Source of the DNA: Clostridia bacterium
Lineage (GTDB): Bacteria > UBA6262 > WVXT01 > JAUXBS01
Reading direction: 5' to 3'
DNA: 7,334 bases
Assembly (NCBI GenBank): GCA_030619245.1
Contig: JAUXBS010000055.1
Location: 1-7,334 of the forward strand
Position numbers and translations under genes: made by a program. The notes under the pieces are model-generated. The model did not search any database, was not told the origin of the DNA, and saw nothing but the letters and a program-made list of their open reading frames with translations. Of this stretch, positions 6,910-7,334 are shown piece by piece. Position 1 is the first letter of the stretch; each line of letters starts with the position of its first letter.

Positions 6910-6939
6910 ATAATAATATTTTATGTTACCCGGGAACAA
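6910..6939 (-). promoter_or_regulatory. Weak candidate promoter for the minus-strand operon
   Basis: Reading the minus strand, TTGTTC (6939-6934) is followed 18 nt later by TATTAT (6915-6910), about 45 nt before the start of the DUF3943-like gene. The -10 matches 5 of 6 consensus bases and the -35 about half. The region is so AT-rich that such boxes arise by chance; a rival TATAAT lies at 7006-7001 with a poor -35. Confidence 0.25.
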
Positions 6940-6951
6940 GCCTCAAATGTT

Positions 6952-7020
6952 AAAGGATTTAAATTGTTTTCTTACAATTACAAAATTTAAGATTCATTTT
7001 ATTATACTAAAAAATCCTTT
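6952..7020. repeat. Nested inverted repeats in the divergent intergenic region
   Basis: AAAGGATTT at 6952-6960 is exactly inverted as AAATCCTTT at 7012-7020. Inside it AATTGT (6962-6967) and ACAATT (6974-6979) form a 6-bp inverted repeat around 6 nt. Such dyads between divergent promoters can be operators or small hairpins. In a region of mostly A and T they may also be chance. Confidence 0.3.
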
Positions 7021-7069
7021 TAAAATAAACAAAAATCTTGATTATCCTAATTTTCGTCCTATTTTGGAA

Positions 7070-7098
7070 TTGACTTTCATAAGTAATAATTGTATAAT
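7070..7098 (+). promoter_or_regulatory. Sigma70-type promoter, rightward
   Basis: TTGACT at 7070-7075 is a 5 of 6 match to the -35 consensus. TATAAT at 7093-7098 is a perfect -10, and the spacer is the ideal 17 nt. Transcription would begin near 7105, leaving a leader of about 43 nt before the TTG start at 7148. It is the best promoter match in the window and points away from the dcw operon. Confidence 0.8.
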
Positions 7099-7135
7099 GA
7101 AAAAGAATAAAATAGTAATCATATAAAAAACCGAA

Positions 7136-7140
7136 GGGAG
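7136..7140 (+). promoter_or_regulatory. Shine-Dalgarno for the 38-codon ORF
   Basis: GGGAG within GAAGGGAG lies 7 nt before the TTG at 7148. Another in-frame TTG at 7142 is only 1 nt away from it and so is unlikely to be used. The site supports translation of the small ORF from TTG. Confidence 0.65.
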
Positions 7141-7147
7141 ATTGACA

Positions 7148-7264
7148 TTGGAATCCAATACTTTAAAAGAAATCATGGAACAGCCGGAAAGTTGGAAAAC
7201 AGTAGTAAATTACATCAAAAGCAAGAGGGATGAAACCAAGAAATTCGAGGAGACCTTTAAATGA
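7148..7264 (+). CDS. Small 38-residue ORF resembling a SIS-isomerase N-terminus
   Basis: The ORF has 38 codons from TTG to TGA. A good ribosome-binding site precedes it and a near-consensus promoter lies about 50 nt upstream of its start, so it is probably expressed. The peptide contains TLKEIMEQPESW near residues 5-16, followed by a charged helix-like stretch. As I recall, the TLxEIxxQPxxW pattern opens SIS-domain sugar isomerases of the AgaS and GlmS-isomerase type. Those proteins continue for about 300 residues with a GxGSS phosphosugar-binding motif, absent here in all three frames up to the window end. It may be a truncated gene, a small protein, or a leader coupled to the next gene by the ATGA overlap. 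The resemblance rests on a short motif. Confidence 0.55.
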   Translation: MESNTLKEIMEQPESWKTVVNYIKSKRDETKKFEETFK

Positions 7265-7334
7265 GCAAATACAAAGGCATCCCTCAAAAAGGCCGTGAAC
7301 TGATGGGACGCCTCAAACTAAAAGGCGAGATAAA
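7261..7334 (+). CDS. Start of an unidentified ORF, cut by the window edge
   Basis: An ATG within the ATGA overlap opens a frame that continues without a stop to the end of the window (24 complete codons). The opening residues, MSKYKGIPQKGRELMGRLKL, are basic and I do not recognise the family. GAGGAG at 7247-7252, inside the preceding ORF and 8 nt before the ATG, can serve as its ribosome-binding site. It would be the second gene of the rightward operon. If the upstream ORF really relates to sugar isomerases, a sugar-phosphate role is possible, but that is only inference from position. Confidence 0.55.
   Translation, partial: MSKYKGIPQKGRELMGRLKLKGEI

Noticed and set aside
6923..7126. Plus-strand open frame of 67 codons in the divergent intergenic region
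   Set aside because: It runs through the -35 and -10 boxes of the rightward promoter, has no ribosome-binding site, and encodes an Ile/Lys/Asn-rich product typical of translated AT-rich spacer.
7265..7334. Frameshift that would continue a SIS isomerase after the 38-codon ORF
   Set aside because: None of the three plus-strand frames after the stop shows the GxGSS-type motif or other SIS features, so a simple single-base frameshift is not supported within the window.

Overview
The window holds the distal part of a bacterial division and cell wall (dcw) cluster. It reads entirely on the minus strand over about 6.7 kb. A short divergent transcription unit starts at the right edge on the plus strand. 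In transcription order the minus-strand genes are: a secreted DUF3943-like protein (6865-6218), murB (6218-5319), ddl (5317-4352), ftsQ (4374-3637), ftsA (3620-2403), ftsZ (2343-1258) and a PilT/PilU-family type IV pilus retraction ATPase (1258-167). Several junctions overlap: TGATG between the DUF3943-like gene and murB, a 23-nt overlap between ddl and ftsQ, and TAATG between ftsZ and pilT. The whole set therefore looks like one tightly packed operon.

The proteins work together in an obvious way. MurB makes UDP-MurNAc and Ddl makes D-Ala-D-Ala, both cytoplasmic precursors of peptidoglycan. FtsZ forms the division ring, FtsA ties it to the membrane through its C-terminal amphipathic helix, and FtsQ is the bitopic periplasmic connector of the divisome. 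Two members are not usual in this cluster: the DUF3943-like protein at the head and the pilus motor at the tail.

The 282 nt between the divergent units (6866-7147) is very AT-rich and carries a near-consensus sigma70-type promoter pointing right (TTGACT, 17 nt, TATAAT). That promoter drives a 38-codon ORF with a TTG start. The ORF resembles the first residues of SIS-domain sugar isomerases, ends in an ATGA overlap, and is followed by a second ORF that runs off the window.

At the left edge, 12 nt past the pilT stop codon, lies a 121-bp AT-rich element bounded by 25-nt inverted repeats matching at 23 of 25 positions. It looks like a non-autonomous transposable element (MITE or paired-REP type).

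The organism is a diderm-type bacterium with type IV pili and moderate to low GC (judged by eye). The proteins do not look like those of a familiar model genus, and an uncultivated or candidate-phylum lineage seems plausible, but the window cannot fix the taxonomy. I see no CRISPR array, rRNA, tRNA, defence system or clearly novel multi-gene system. The core is a standard dcw operon, and the interest lies at its edges and in a few diverged motifs.
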